DNA of 64,000 nt from Aselliscus stoliczkanus. Taxonomy: Eukaryota; Chordata; Mammalia; Chiroptera; Hipposideridae. Location of the stretch: positions 64,199,117 to 64,263,116 of the forward strand of contig CM066740.1 in assembly GCA_033961575.1 (NCBI GenBank), read 5' to 3'. The notes below the pieces were generated by a model. The model saw only the letters and a list, made by a program, of their open reading frames with translations, had not been told where the DNA came from and ran no database searches. Positions 21,453 through 35,739 of the stretch are shown here, in pieces. Position numbers and translations under genes: made by a program. Numbering within the stretch: position 1 is the first letter of the stretch; the number at the start of each line of letters is the position of its first letter.

Positions 21453-24400
21453 TATGTGGTTTTTCTAACCAAAAGTTGCAGCTTTGCTAAAAACAAATGC
21501 ATTCTAATGTCTTGTGACAGAATTGAACCAGCCTATGGCTTCATTGAAGGTTACATCTACAAAGCAAATATAGACAAGAAACAGCTGATACTCATGGACA
21601 TATAAAATGTGTTACACGCATACATATCTATGTCAGCAAGAAAGTAACTAAACATTATAGTTTGGGTCACACAAGAATTGTACATTTTATATATAAAATA
21701 TGAAATTTTTTCCTATATTGTACATATATTATATATACAGGATGTGTAATAGAAGTCTAAATGTGTGAATTTTGTATACCTAATATCTGAAACATAGCAA
21801 TGAAACTAAAGAAATAGTTTTTATTATGAAAAAAAACATTATTTTTATATAATTATTCTTTATACCTTTATCTAAGGTTTAAGATGATGAAAAACATTAA
21901 TGTGTGTGTGTGACTGGTTTGAAGTTAATTCATTATGAATTGTGTGTTTTTTTTCTCTGAACCTGGAAACTACTGCTCCACTAGAGAGAGGAAGTAACAA
22001 GAATTCACAACAACTTTTTTTTATTTACAGATTTAGCAATATACTTTACTCAGCTGTCAAAAGCTGAATGCCTCTTTGGTTTTCTTGGATTGGAAATTCT
22101 TTCTGTCTTCACCATCTTTCATTTTGATCCACTAAGTCTTTCAGGTGGTTAGACTGCTCCCTCAATGGGTCCCTCACTCACTGCTGGGGCCAGCTGCTGC
22201 CAGTCCACCTTCCTGTGGCTGAACAGGAGCCTTATCTCTCTCTCTCTTCTGTCCCTGCTTTCTCTTTGGCAGGTCATAAGGTTTCTAAGCTTGCTGATGC
22301 AAGAGTTACTAATCCACAGAACTGAGAAATTCCTTTGTTGACCTCAGATGCCTTAGCAATTATAGAGAGGGGTCTACAATATTTTTCATATTTTTTTCTT
22401 AAAGAAAATAAAGAATTAAATAGGAAAAGAATCTAAGACTATCTCCTGAAGAAAATGCACAAATCAGAGTCTGCATTTACACTCGCAACAATGTGTGAAA
22501 TTTTACTCTCATAACTGATTTTCAAAGTATTGTTTAAAATGCACTAAAATCACTTCAATCTTTGCTTGCTTAATTATTACTAACTAAACAGTACTAAGGA
22601 AAACACAACGCATTGTTCTCTTATATTTCTAATTTCTAAAGAAAATCCTGAGGCAGATATGTCATTCTTTCTACATTATAAAAAATAATATATGACATAC
22701 CTACAATAAAAAAACACATTTTGTCTAATGCTTAGAGCATTTCTAGATCAAGTATGCAAAAGGTTAACTTTATTACCACAGTAGAAGGGAAAAGGAAAAA
22801 TAAAAATAAATTTGGGGGTCATTTTTAAATGTAAAGTAGGAAAAGCACAAACTTCAGATCACCCTATCTCTAAAGGACTATGATAATACCATCCTTGTCA
22901 CTGTGCTTTGCAGCAAACATAGTCTACATTTAATCTACCAAAATGAATTTTATCTCATATATTCAGAGCATTTATTCCCACACAAAATTAATTTTGATGG
23001 ACGGCATGAAAAGTATATTTCATTATGTATATATCTATGAATATACACCTATATGTACACGCATGTAGTTCATTATTCTTGACTGTAAGGGCTTATGATT
23101 ATTGACGTTGTCAATTTTTATCTCATTACTCATCCCTGCTTACTGTGGGTGCTAATAGTATATTCCACGGAGTTTGTGTGTGCTGTAATGTAAATTCTGA
23201 CATTGCTGGTGTCACTCACTAATCTCCCTTATTCAATTCATGTCAAGATGATACATCACAATGCTCAACAACTGTCATCTCAGCTTTAAATAGACCTACA
23301 TTTTCTCAACTTTACAATTAATTTTTTTTGTTTAGAATCTAGTTACTTTTTAAACAATATGAGCAACTAACTCATTCTAATATATTCAAAGCAATTGCTG
23401 ATTTGAGAACATTCCCTCTGAAAATTAATAAAAAAAGAATACTTCTAAATGAACAGTAATACAATTTATTACAGAATAAAAATTGATCAAAGCTTGCAGT
23501 TTGAAAAATTTAAGAATTGAGTTCTATAGACTTTTAAATTTTACTTAAAATTGTTTTGAAAAGGATAATTTTACAATGTTTAAAAATATGTTAGTTAATC
23601 GGGGTGTCGATATTTCAAGTTGAACCTTCCCAGAATTACGCAGCTGGAATACTTGGACCTACTCTTGATCGTCCGCCATGCATGCGTCCTTTCAAGAGTT
23701 TTCTTGTTTCTGTGTAGTCTCTTTCCATCTCCATTGTTAATATGGTTTTTGTTTCTTTTCCATTCTCTATTTTGTATTTTTCCTTATGCCTCTTCCTATG
23801 CTCCCTTTTTTCCGTTCTCCTGAGTTATGTGTTCAATGGCCTTATAATAAAATTTTTGTTAATATTTTTAGTAATAAAAACTTTTTTTTCAATTAAATCA
23901 TTTGCCTCTTTTTCTTCTTCAACCTAAAAAACAGCCAGTCCTACACTATAGAAGTTTTGAAATGCACATCAGGACTTTTTCTCTTTCTTTCTTTTCTCTG
24001 GATATAATTATCTCTGTGTCCTTCTAAATTTCATTCCTCTCATCTAGTCATCCTTCCATATTCTTCTTCTTATTCCTCTTCCAAACATATCTTGATTTTC
24101 TCCTGTATTTCCCCAAATACTCTCAAAAGCTGGTGGAATGACAATTAAAAAAACAAACAAACAAACAAACAAACAAAAACTATTGTTGTGAATGCTCATG
24201 ATGGAAATTCCCTAAAATTACAACAAAAGCTTAAAATTTTTTTTGAATGGCAAAATAACTGAATTGCTTTGATAACCACATGATTATGATAGTATTTTAT
24301 TATTTAAAAGTAATGAAATATTTTGGATATGATGAAATATTTTTAAAATAATTGGTAATTAACTCATTCACACACACAGAAAAGATAATTGAGTTTATAT

Positions 24401-24609
24401 GTATGTAAGACCAAGTAGACTGTATATAAAAGAACGAAGATGATGATATTTCCAGAGCACTATAAGAGCAATGCCAGCAAGCCAAGGAGGAAGAGTACTC
24501 TAATCTTTGCAACTCCAAAGGAGAATTATGAGAATGCTCTCTGAAAATGAGGAAACTAATAACATTCTGTCTCCAAATCCATGCTTTGTATAGGCCTAAT
24601 ATGCAAATG
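21453..24609. other. Non-repetitive AT-rich DNA with small simple repeats
   Basis: Includes an (AAAC)n run at 24152-24178 and a locally GC-richer block at 22140-22270 with a CT run. The block at 22030-22330 has the look of a decayed processed transcript in antisense (short T-run at its left), but no product could be identified. No gene called. Confidence 0.45.
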
Positions 24610-24900
24610 TCTTCTTAACTTTCCATGTCGCCTCCAGTCTTTTCTCATAGCAATCCACCCCAAATCACTGGCGGATTCATCTTTCCGAGGTCCAGCTGGA
24701 TTACATCACTCATGCAAGTCCTAAACCTTCATCGGTTCACTCCACGCCTGTCAAATAAAGTTCACTGTAAAAAGATGTTCCATAATCGGGCTCCGCTCTG
24801 TCTTTCTGACCTAGTAACCAGCGAAGTGGAAACATATCCTTAAAACTCCAGCAAAATTGACCTTTCAGCTCTCCGCCATTGTTCTCATTACCCCCGCTAC
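24610..24900. mobile_element. L2-like ancient LINE fragment (tentative)
   Basis: The order 'cttcatcggttcactcc', 'aataaagttcactg', 'cataatcgggctccgctctg', 'ctgacctagtaacc' follows the pattern of old L2-type repeats as I remember them (…ataaagtccaaactcc…, …aatctggccccaacctacc…). Diverged and unsupported by a search; strand not assigned. Confidence 0.45.
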
Positions 24901-27900
24901 CCACAGTGCTCTTGAAAACGTCTTGAATTCCAACTAATTGGAAGTAATGTTTTATTCCTCTGAATTTAATAACTAATTTGTTGTACTGTTTTCCTGTTTT
25001 TTGTTTTGTTTTGTTTTTGTTCTTTTAATTTCCACCATCGGATTCTGGGTGACACTATTAAATGCTTAGTGAAAAGAGCCTCCTGCCTGATTCATCCCAA
25101 TATCTATCACTATGTTTGCCATGCACTTTATATTAGGTAAGATTTATACGTATTTGGTAAATGATTGAATAAATTTGTCTGAAATTTTATGACATTATAT
25201 AAGGCATTATATGAAGGAATGTAAAGTATTTGGTTAAAAATACCTCCAATTTAGTGGCCTCATCCCTCACTTTTTGCCCCAAGCCCCTCCAACCCTTTCT
25301 CTATGAATGCATCTTAAAGAACAGCCACAGACCTGCCTTTGTAGGAGGAATCTCTAACCTGATCAGAGAAGCTCTCTGGCAGGAGAATAACCTACTGAGG
25401 AATAATTCTCTATAAAAGCATCTTTCTATGAAAATGAATCACCTGATTATCAAATCTTATCAAGGCTTTCCTACCCCCAATACCTGTCCACTTCTTACAG
25501 TCAGCTTATCAAGACTGCTGGAAGCTTGGCCACAGGCTAGCCACCTCTTCCCCACCCTGATCCTCCTCAAGCAGCTGTGGTCTCTGGGTGGGCAGAGCTC
25601 ACCTTCTTCCAGTTGCCCTGAAGTCTTCAAATCTAGTCCCTCATTTCTGGCCCTGGTCTTGCTATTGCTATGAAGTCTAGGTTCTTTCTAAAATAAAAAA
25701 ATCATGTGAGGGAGTTTTGAAAGAAAATAAACAGCATCCTCTTTTGCTTTTTTCTCCCTAAGAATTGGTCAGATATAAAAGGAGACTCCAGGAGATGATT
25801 ATAATGAAGTATTTCTGCCTCTCTCTGTAATATAAATGATCAACTCTGAGGAACTGCGCCTCTGGCATTTATGACATTGGCTTATCATTGTGATCTTATC
25901 TCTGTGTGTTCATCTGGCACCTCTTTTCTGCTTTTCTGTCCCTTTGATTCATTAAACCTGACCCTACTTATGAAGCTGTGACTATTCAAGCTGGTACAAA
26001 AAAGGTCCTCATATTATTGTCTATATTTATAATCACACCATGACCTGTTGTTCTACCAGGAGACAAAGTTCACCAAATCATAGCACCGTCACGCTTCATA
26101 ATCTCCATACGCCTCCCTCCTTACCTTCCCCTTCTCACCAAGAGGACTTCATCTCCTCTCTCAGTAGAGCCAGCCTGGTGGCATGCTTTCCTATCACCCC
26201 CAACACTTCATAAAAATATTTTTTAAGCCTAACAGAAATCACATTTTGACTGCAATAAGCTTGTACAGCCCAAATACTGTTGTGTGGTTGGAATTATATC
26301 AACTTCACCTACTCGTACCATGCTCCAAAGACCAAAAGGAATTAGAACTCTTCCTGCTCATCTAGGTTATTAGCAAATCACTTTAATTATTTCTCCATGT
26401 CTGTTATCATTCTCATTTTGTTCAGTTCAAAGCATGATGAAAGCATCTTGTCTTTTTCTTCTGCTACCTCTTCTGGAAGGAACACTTAGGAGACCAGCAG
26501 TGTGACCATTTCCTCCTGCATAACCCATCTCCTTTCCTTTTCAGGATCTAGTACAACCGTTACCAGAAAAAAAGAAAAGAAAAAAAGGTATATTGATAAC
26601 AGTTACTCCTGTTTCACTTTATGGATATGAAATGTGATACATGGGACTAAAGACCATTCACCGAGTTGGTTAAACAGCTTTGAAAAAAAAGCTTCTGAGA
26701 TTGAAACACAGAAAATAGCATAACCCTATTTCAATTGCCATTGTATGTACATGGGGAAAATGACATTCAAATAGGCACTTTTGTTTCACTTATTCAAATG
26801 TGCCATGTTATAATCATGGAAGTAACTACTACATGATTTCTCCTTTCACTTTTTTTAGGACAAAAATTACTGAAAAAAATCTTGCTGTTAAGCATAGCTT
26901 ATAATGTAAGAAAATGAATGTTCATAAAGAGTTGCCAATACATTTTTTTTTTCATTCAGAGATTTTATATGGTGGACTCTGAATATCAGTGTGAACTAAG
27001 AATAAATTTTCTTTTAAAATGCACTTTGGTGGTAAGTGATATTTGTATCAACCCATTTTCCCATAACCTTGTAAAGAGGGAGGTCATACCACTTTTGAAG
27101 TATTCATTCTCAAATGTTTAGTTCATATATCGAGTGATATACTGTTAATAAGTGCTCTCTTGACTACTTCTGGTCATCAGGCATGTAAGGAACCTCCAGA
27201 ATGGTATATCGACTTGTGCTTCCAGTATGGAACCTCTCATTGATCTCTAAAGAATTTCCAATTTGGGGCTGCCATAGTGAAATAGATATTTTGTTTCTCT
27301 CTTAGGTTACTATAAAGCATTTCCATGATATTGAGTACTTAATGCAATTTTCCCCACTGGTTACATTTTAGACATGGGTCAAGTGACTTTTGTCTGTACT
27401 TGATATTAAAAGTATATAAATACTATGCACCATTGGAGCATTCCTCTAATGCTATATTCCAGCAATCATTAAAATCAGTGATCAGAGATGACTAAGTTGC
27501 CATTATTAAGGATTTAGTGTAATCCACAAATTTATCTGCTTAAACATATGTCTGCTTCAAATTATAATAAATTTTATATAAAAATTTAAGTGTAGAGCTA
27601 GGCCTACATAGATCATTCAAGGCAAAAATTTAGTTATGACTGAAATATTAATATAAACATGGAAAAAAGATATAGGTATGAAGGAATTCATACTTAAGTT
27701 ACCCTGATAACTGTCAGAGTGCTCTTTCTTCATTTGTATTCACAGCTATAGTTAGCCACCATGCCCAGAGGTAAATGTACTAAAAGATACTTCAACATAA
27801 ACAATTGGGTGCATCACATCTTATACTTAGTAAATAGCACCAGATAAGAAATTTCTTAGGTGACTTTCACATTTTGTGAAATCTGAAACAAGGGGAAAAA

Positions 27901-28379
27901 CTATGGGTAAATTGGTAAAAACAACAACAACAAAACTTTACCCATATTATAATTTTCAAAAGTGTCCTTTGTTAACGTGTCTAAATTATTCTGGTTTTAA
28001 GATGTTTCTCTCAAGTTGATTGTTTATGTACAATTTTAATTACATTTTTTGTCTGGTGTATTCTCAAGTTAAACAAAATCCCTGATACTTGGAGATGTAG
28101 TCTATGCTGAGTGAAGTGCTCTAATGACAATGTTAGGATTTCAATGTACAACGCATTCTGCAAAAGGTTTCACAGGCAATTCTAACAAGACTACAGTGAA
28201 GACATATGGTTATCCCTTATTTAGGATGACAAAAATTTAAACATATCTTCTTTCAGTACTGTCTCTCTTTTTCTCGCATAGATAGACTGTAAATCAGTAA
28301 TCTCGACACCAACTTATTTAAAGCTATTATTTAGTACCATAATAACTAGTAATTTAAATACAAGGTAAAATCACTACAT
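24901..28379. other. Non-repetitive DNA
   Basis: AT-rich with slightly GC-richer patches at about 25480-25640 and 26080-26180. Small open frames are uncharacterised and look like chance. No gene recognised. Confidence 0.5.
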
Positions 28380-29080
28380 TGTCTTGTTTACTACTGATGT
28401 TAATTTCACACTGACGTTCAATGCTTCCCAAAAAGGCAGCCTATGATTTGTTATCATTAAACTGTCAACTCTGCCTTGAGTTGGAAATAGATTCACACTA
28501 TATTTCTTACAGCATATCACTTTATTTTCTATCAGTCAAAAAAAAAATCCAGAATTGTTTTAATTATGTCTGTGCTATTTTTCTATTAACTGTTTCATGC
28601 GTTTTTCCTGGCCTTTTAATTGCAGTTTAATAGTGGTCATTAACACATTAAGGGGTGTTAGAAGAACATTTGAAGTCCTCTTGACTTCCACCAAAGTTGG
28701 CACTTCAATGCTAGAGTAATTTAAGCTATTCATTTATTTAATAGTGACCTATGCAAATGTGGAACCATGTCATTTTACAAATTGACTGTAATAATTAACT
28801 AGAAAGGCAGAGTAAAATGAAACAGGTTATAATTAGAATATAACAGCTACAGTATTGCGTCAGCTAGAGTAAAATCTCAAATGATTAAATTGGTTTCAAT
28901 GATTAAGAATCAGTTTAATGTACCCACTGTCCTGATTTTTACATTTCTCTTTTTTGTGTGCATTAGATGTCACTTCATACAATTTATGTATTTTATTCAT
29001 CTTGGTAAAACAGGCATTACAGAAGTTTAATTAAGTATTAAAGGCTTCACCTTATTCTGCTGAATTCTAAATTAGTAGTA
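28380..29080. promoter_or_regulatory. Possible conserved noncoding element
   Basis: A 700 bp stretch without repeats, microsatellites or CpG decay signatures. It contains many homeodomain-style TAAT/ATTA cores, an octamer-like 'tatgcaaat' (about 28752) and a CRE-like 'tgcgtcagc' (about 28857). The texture resembles deeply conserved developmental enhancers. This is an impression from composition only; conservation could not be tested. Confidence 0.25.
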
Positions 29081-29334
29081 GAAACTAATCAGAGAGCATG
29101 CTACATACTACTCAGGACCATTTCAATTAGCTGTATCTATTAAGCCACCCAACATTCCCCTTACACAGTAAATACATGTAACATGTCACTAGTCATCAGA
29201 ATATGTATCTTAATCACATAATTATCACAACTATCCCAACTGGCTCTTGGATGCATCATATTCATCTAAATCACTTTTTTAAAATATAATAACTGAGCCT
29301 TTTCCCCAAATCCCAACACTTTTCTACATTCATG

Positions 29335-29530
29335 GTTCCTGTATACTTGGTGGCAGGACCGCTTTCCTGGGCATGTGACCTACACAGCAGCACGGAACCT
29401 CCACATTCATTGGGGCCCCATACTTGGTGTAGTGTGCCGCTTTGAAATTCTTAAGATTTTTGAACAAGATATCTTACATTTTTATTTTATTCTGGGCCCT
29501 ACAAATTATGTAGCTAGTCCTATTTGAAGT
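29335..29530. mobile_element. Ancient mammalian DNA-transposon-type fossil (family not assigned)
   Basis: The run 'gaaattcttaagatttttga', 'acaagatatcttacattttt', 'ctgggccctacaaattatgt', 'agctagtcct' matches a widespread mammalian repeat that I recognise by eye but cannot name safely. Diverged. Confidence 0.5.
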
Positions 29531-32500
29531 ATCTAGTACAGAAGCATAATAACTTGTTCACCTTTGGCCAAATATTTAACATTTTACTCATCATTTACCT
29601 GATTATTAGGGATTGACTCTACCTAATGGGTAACTTCAGAAAATTTCCCATGGGGTCAGTGTGGATAAGGAGGGGATCTACTCAGCCATTAAATTAGCCA
29701 ACAACCTTGTCTATCAATGCAGCCAAAAAGAAACGCAACCAGATCATTTCCTAGTACCCAGACCTGTGTTTTTATTAGCATCTTCATATCTCACTGTGTG
29801 TGTGTGTTTTAGTTATTAATTTTCTCTCAAAACAGAGAAGCTATGTAACAATGGTGTGAGAGTCAAAGAGTATATGAAATATGTTCAAGTTCAGGTCATA
29901 TGACTATCTGTGACACAGCTGAGAAAAAGTTGTTTCCAGCTAATACATGTCTCCAAATTCTGGAATCTCCTCTATCCTACAAAGAACTAAGATGATGCCT
30001 GGGTAGTTTTAAATCTACATATTTACTAAAGATGAACTCTGGTGACCTCAATATTTGGTCATCCTTGACTCAAAGTCTGGATGTTTATTATGCATAAACT
30101 GGTCTACTCTATGACAGAATGGATTTGGTATTATGTTTCTCTCTTTTATTACAGCTTCATTTATTCTAATTGATCCTGACAGCTTTAGCACTTTGATTAG
30201 TAATTCTAGAAGTGTAATCAAGGAACTTCATTTATCATGATCAACTAGGGTACTAGTTAAAAATGCAAATCCCTATGGAATCAGAAGTTAATCTTAAGTC
30301 TTTCACTTTTTTACACATTTTTCTGTAAATTTAGGACTTCCTCAGGGGGCATATGATAATAATTTGTAGCTTACTGCTGCATAACCTGGTGGGATACTTA
30401 ACATGTACATTTGGCTTCTGTGCCATGAGGAAATCTTTTCAAAATTTCAAGACAGGGATTGCTCTGAATAAAGATAAAGTCCTCTTTCTTCCTGTAATTC
30501 AATGTTAGTCAAATCTATCCATCCTGGAATTCTGAGGATATATTTAATGGTTAGAACTGATAGTTTGGGGAATTATAAAGAAGCTATTTATCCTATCCAG
30601 AAAATGGTAATCTGATATCTGGAAATACTATGAAACAGTTTTAAGAATTAAGAATGCTCCAGAACTGACTAAAAATTAAGAGATTGTATCAAAATTAGCA
30701 TATTCCTATATGAAATGTGTTTTTTTAAATTCATTCCCAAAGCTTGTAATAATTGATTTATAAGATCCCAAGTTATGAATCTGGAGGTAATCTCAAATGC
30801 ATAACAAAATCAAACTGATTCATGGAAGTAGTGTCCTAAGAACTTAGATCTTATTGTTAGATAGATAAACTGGCTTTTCTCTATAGGACTTGGAGACCAA
30901 AACATTTTCTGCCATCTACACTGTTGTAATTGGTCAATTCAATCAAATACATCAAGTCAACAATTTTTAACAACAATAACCCCTCCTCATTTTTTAACAA
31001 ACAAAAATAACCTATCCAGCTGCTTTTCTGATTGATTTGGCTCTTCTTTTATCAGTTAAAGCTGAATATTGACTCAAAAATACAATATATTCAGGGCACC
31101 ATGAGGTCAATTGGGTAAAAAGAGAAAATACTTATTCTAAAGAGAATAGCAGTAATTTTTTTTTTCAAAACCATTTAGGATTTGAAAGAATGCCCCGAGC
31201 TTGAAAATCACTTCTATCACTTCTATTTTTTTCCAAATGGAATTAGAGTTCTTTATTATAATGTAATTGTAATTAATATTGTGCAATTGTAATAATATAA
31301 TTATTATTAATTACATTTTCCAAATGTAATTAAAATCCTTGCTTGAAACAAAGGCAATCACCGCATTACAATTATCTGTATTTCTAAAAGAAACAATTAG
31401 TATGACAGGTTTCAGATTCATAGTACAAATAACCAGTTATTATATTTCTTATAACTATTAATTCATGTACTTGGAATAATAGTAAACACAGATAATATAT
31501 ACACATTTTATTCTAGAAGACAATTTTTAAAGATCTGTCTTTAATACATTTTTAATTCAGTTGGTGATTTATAAAAAACATCTTCATTTAGATTCACTTC
31601 TGTATTTACTCATATGTGTGATATCTTGAATGACACATATTTAACTTTCCAGAATCATATATATCATAATATATCACAAACAGCATCATTAACATTTCAA
31701 ATAGGGGTTACTTCTGTATTCATGAGTTAGAATTTAATAGTAGATTAAATATAATTGCAAGTGCATCCTCGTAATAGTGCTACAGAGTTGTCAATTAGAT
31801 TATTAATGGGAGGTTAAATTTTCTATGAGTTCACAGACAATGTTAAATTTCAAATTCCAAGGTTTATGCTAATATCATCCATATGATTTATTTTACTTTT
31901 TTAAAACCTCAATTTATGCAGTGGCAAAATGGGCTGAAAACAATCTTATTTCTTCTAAAATAGGTAGAAAAAGTAAAGACTATCTTCAAGATAAATTGCA
32001 GAATAAAATATATTAACTTTTAATTGTTGATAGAAGAGTTAATTTTTATTTACATAAACTCTATTGTAACTGATTTGACCAAAAAAAATGGGAAATAAGA
32101 CAAATTAAGGAATAGACAGACTGTTTTCACTGTGACCTACTATTTTGTAACGATTCTTTATTCAAGTGTTAGCTCTTAATGAAGGTAGTATTATAAAAAA
32201 GATATTTATATGGATAGAGAGCCAAAAAACCTTTTTACTTCAGATTTTTTTTTTCAAAATTCCAATTTACTACTAAGAACTAAGGAAAAAAAGGACCTTA
32301 ATAAACAAATCTAAACTGATGGAAGATCCAGTCTTGGCATAATGTTGTATTCAGAGAAACAATACAATAACTAAAAACTTACAAAGAAAAATTAAAATCT
32401 TTACTCAGCCTATCCAAATACTGTGAAGATCTAGAAAATTCTCCTTGTAACTTTCTATTAATTTACTTCACAGATATGGTGGTTGCTTTCAGAAACCTCT

Positions 32501-34129
32501 CTATCTCAAAGACCTGACTAGATCACCACCCAGCTCACTGGAACCTCACTCACTTTGTTATGTGGATTAATAGATCAATTTCATCTATATGAGTTTGCCC
32601 ACTTTAGGATAATTCCACCACACAAATTCTCCATAACAAATGAACTCACAGCAGAGAATGCACCCAGCAGGGGACTTCTGTTACTTTAGGACCTTTTCTT
32701 GAGGATAAGGGGGGAATTAATTATGGATAATATATAAATTAATTAATCTCGGTAACAATTTCCTCTTGGTTGATAAATCATCAATTGCACCACAAACAAC
32801 ACTCCTGATATGTATTGCTCATTCAGTCGATGCTTCTATCACCTACCCTCCAGTGATGCTAAGGGAGCTTGCCAGCTGTCCTCTTAGCCCTGCTAGCAAA
32901 ACCTGAGCTGGAATGCAGAAATTCTCTGCCACCTCTGCCCTAGTGATATTTGGGGGATATGTCCTATACACATACCCTTCCAGCCAATGACTGCCAACTG
33001 AAGCAAAAGTAGCACTGTCACAAACTACCAAATATTTGGGCATTTGCCAATTGCCAAGTGTTTGTGTAATTTTGCTAGAGTTACTAAATTTGTACCTCCT
33101 TCACTGGGGACACAAAACACCCAAGGCTGCATGGCTGAACACTCACTGTGATTTACCTGTTCCTGGTCAACAATGGAGAGAGAACACTAGGGCTCTAGCT
33201 AGAGCCTGATTCTGCAGCTGGGGCACAGGTTCCTGAGGAGAAATAAGGAACCCATTTACTGCTATTCACCAGGGCATTGTCTACGGGAATTTCGACTTCA
33301 GAAGGCAAAAGTATGGCTCAGTTTTGGTCTGGGTTTATCTTTTACTGCAGCGATGGCGTCTGACTTCCTTCATGCCAAAGGAGCTTTCCCTATAGCAAGG
33401 ATTCAGGAATCCTGCCTGGCTGTGAGGGAGTCGATGATTATTCCAATAACTCCCTCAGAAATAGGATCCAGGGGAAAGGAACAGGGTTTTTTTTTTACTC
33501 AGAGCGTAATAGTAGCGAGTTTCAGCTTTTCCACAGGTGATGGGAAGAGGGCCAGATATCTCCGCATTTGCAGTTAGAGGCCTTACAGGAGAGGAGCCTT
33601 GAGCTGGGAAAGATAGGTCTTGGGTGATGGATAGGAAGTAGCAAGCCTGACTTTGCCCCAGGGGGAGGGAGATGTTTTTATTATAATGAGCAGTAAACAC
33701 ACAGCCCTTTGCTACAGGGAGAGATGCATCTCTGTCTTCCAAAGCTGTTCACTTTATATTCTTGAAGAGACTGAAACAAGGACAGTCAGTGCCTATATTC
33801 ACAGGGCATATTAAAGCACAAGAGATCCGTGGAGAATAGTCTCACAACCCTATTATTTTCTTTCTTGATGTATAAATATGGGTCTCACATCCCCACATTT
33901 TTCATATTTACTAATTCCTTCACACTGTTTTCCTCAGCAAGAACAAGAACCATAAATTATTATATATAATATTCCATGAAAATAGAATATTATGATTACA
34001 AAGTACATACTCGTATGTATTTACATTAGTATATATACAATTCTATGTGCTTACTAAACACGTAAAAATGAGCAACAAACATAATTATATTGCATAATTT
34101 TTTACATGGTGTAAAACAAATTTTTCTTG
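29531..34129. other. Non-repetitive DNA, with a GC-richer patch
   Basis: Mostly AT-rich. Between about 32840 and 33760 the sequence becomes GC-richer with several CpGs and short open frames on both strands (for example 32843-33043 minus). It could be an old LTR or processed sequence but I see no terminal repeats, promoter box or protein match. No gene called. Confidence 0.45.
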
Positions 34130-34345
34130 TTTTTTTAATTATAGTTTATTGGGGTGACAATAGTTACTAAAGTTACATAGGTTTCAAGTGTACAATTCTG
34201 TAATACATCATCTATATATCACATTGTGTGTTTAGTGGTTACCAGAATGTTAAGGGGTGGAGGGTGGTAAATAAGGGTAAAAAGGATCAAGTATATGGTT
34301 AAGGTGATGGAAGGAGAATTGACTCTGGGTAGTGAACACAAAATA
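34130..34345 (-). mobile_element. L1 3' end with 5' inversion (twin priming)
   Basis: 34130-34231 is antisense L1 3' UTR ending in a T-run ('tttattggggtgaca', 'gtttcaagtgtacaattctg', 'tacatcatctatatatcaca'). 34232-34345 is the adjoining upstream 3' UTR in the opposite, plus orientation ('gtggttaccagaatgtt', 'ggatcaagtatatgg', 'gattgactctgggtagtg', then 'aacacaaa'). The two halves meet in the native element at the 'gaacacacaat' region. This is the standard product of twin priming. The 3' UTR type differs from copies A-G. Possible TSD: 'aaacaaatttttc' at left versus 'aaaataatttttc' at right. Confidence 0.8.
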
Positions 34346-35739
34346 ATTTTTCAATATGTATGTTCCTCATTTGTCATGCCCAGTGTAAAAACACTATATA
34401 ACTAAGAAAATGAAAGTGAGACACTCCTCAGAAACATTGAAAGTGTTATTCATATAATGGCAATATTTTCTGATGATTATGGTGGACAAAAAGAGAAGAA
34501 ATAAGAGCAAACCTAGTTTTTTTATGTTTATGCGTTTTCAAATCAAGAAGCTTATCATGAAATTACTGAATGAAGGATAGTTGTAGCTAGAGTTAATTTT
34601 GAAAATGCTATAGAAACATGCTCATAAAAGTATATATTGCCTGTGATGTAGTTATGACATTATAACCATTGTGAGATGATTACAGAAAAAAAGGGAGAAA
34701 TAAAGAAAAATAAGGGGTATAATGGCATCTGAAAGGTCAACAATGCTGTTGTTAAAAGTAAAAGCTGAAAACAGATCCTTTTTAAAAGGTCTCCTTTTTC
34801 AGGTACAACCCTGATACAGTGAGTGAAAGGGGATGTATCCATATCCAGTGAGCTGAATAGCAAACAAACTATGGGTTTGATTTTGGTGCCCTGCATCTTA
34901 CTGGTTACTTTTCTCCCGAAATCATGTTAATCTACTTAATTACCTACATAATTAAAGGAATCACAATGTGCAAGAATGAGATGCACTTCTAAGTGATTAA
35001 ATAAAATAATAATTTCTATTGTTAAATTTTATGAATAAAACAAATTAATAAAAAAAGACATATTGTTAGCATTCCATTAACTAGATTTTTAAATAGCAAA
35101 TAACTCAGGATTGCTGAGTGTCTTTTCTTAAATAAACAAAGAGTTTTTGCCTACTTTTTTTTGACCTGCTGTATCTAAATAAAAGCAGTAACTCATATGT
35201 TTTGTCAAAACTATTTTGGATACATATCCCGACAATCATAAAAAAGTTCACAGATATGTAGGGATTTTTCTGGCTGGGTCATTCTGCCCTCAAGGGAAGA
35301 CACAAAGAATTACTTTAAGTGTTTAACAGAAGGAACATGTTTACATTTCAAAATGGAATGACAAATATTTATTGAAGGCTTCTTGTGCTTTTTCTTTATA
35401 GATGCCTAAAATAGAATTTGGATAACACTGTTATAGCTCTCTGCACATCAATTCTAGACTTCAACTAATGTGGTCGAGCCAAAGAGAAAGCCAATGGGAA
35501 GCACAGCACCACAAGAGGAGGATAAAAAGTGCTTGTCTCAATAACTTAACACTCAAGAAGTGGCTGCAAACCAATAGGCTTGGATTTGGCCAACTTGTAA
35601 ACCACACTGTAAGTATCCCAATAATTACATACGTAAAAGAAATGTCAACATTTCTTTCACCATTAAACACCCTCCCCCATTATTTTTTTGTCTTTGGTCG
35701 ATTTTACTTTGGGCAGTCTAAATTACATAGTTTATAACT
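34346..35739. other. Non-repetitive DNA
   Basis: AT-rich; overlapping short open frames at 35461-35737 on both strands without family resemblance. Nothing called. Confidence 0.5.

Noticed and set aside
22030..22330. Antisense processed pseudogene
   Set aside because: Short T-run at left and coding-like texture, but no protein could be recognised in any frame and no TSD found.
32840..33760. Solo LTR or endogenous retrovirus piece
   Set aside because: GC-richer patch with CpGs, but no TG...CA ends, TATA/AATAAA pair, primer-binding site or retroviral motif.
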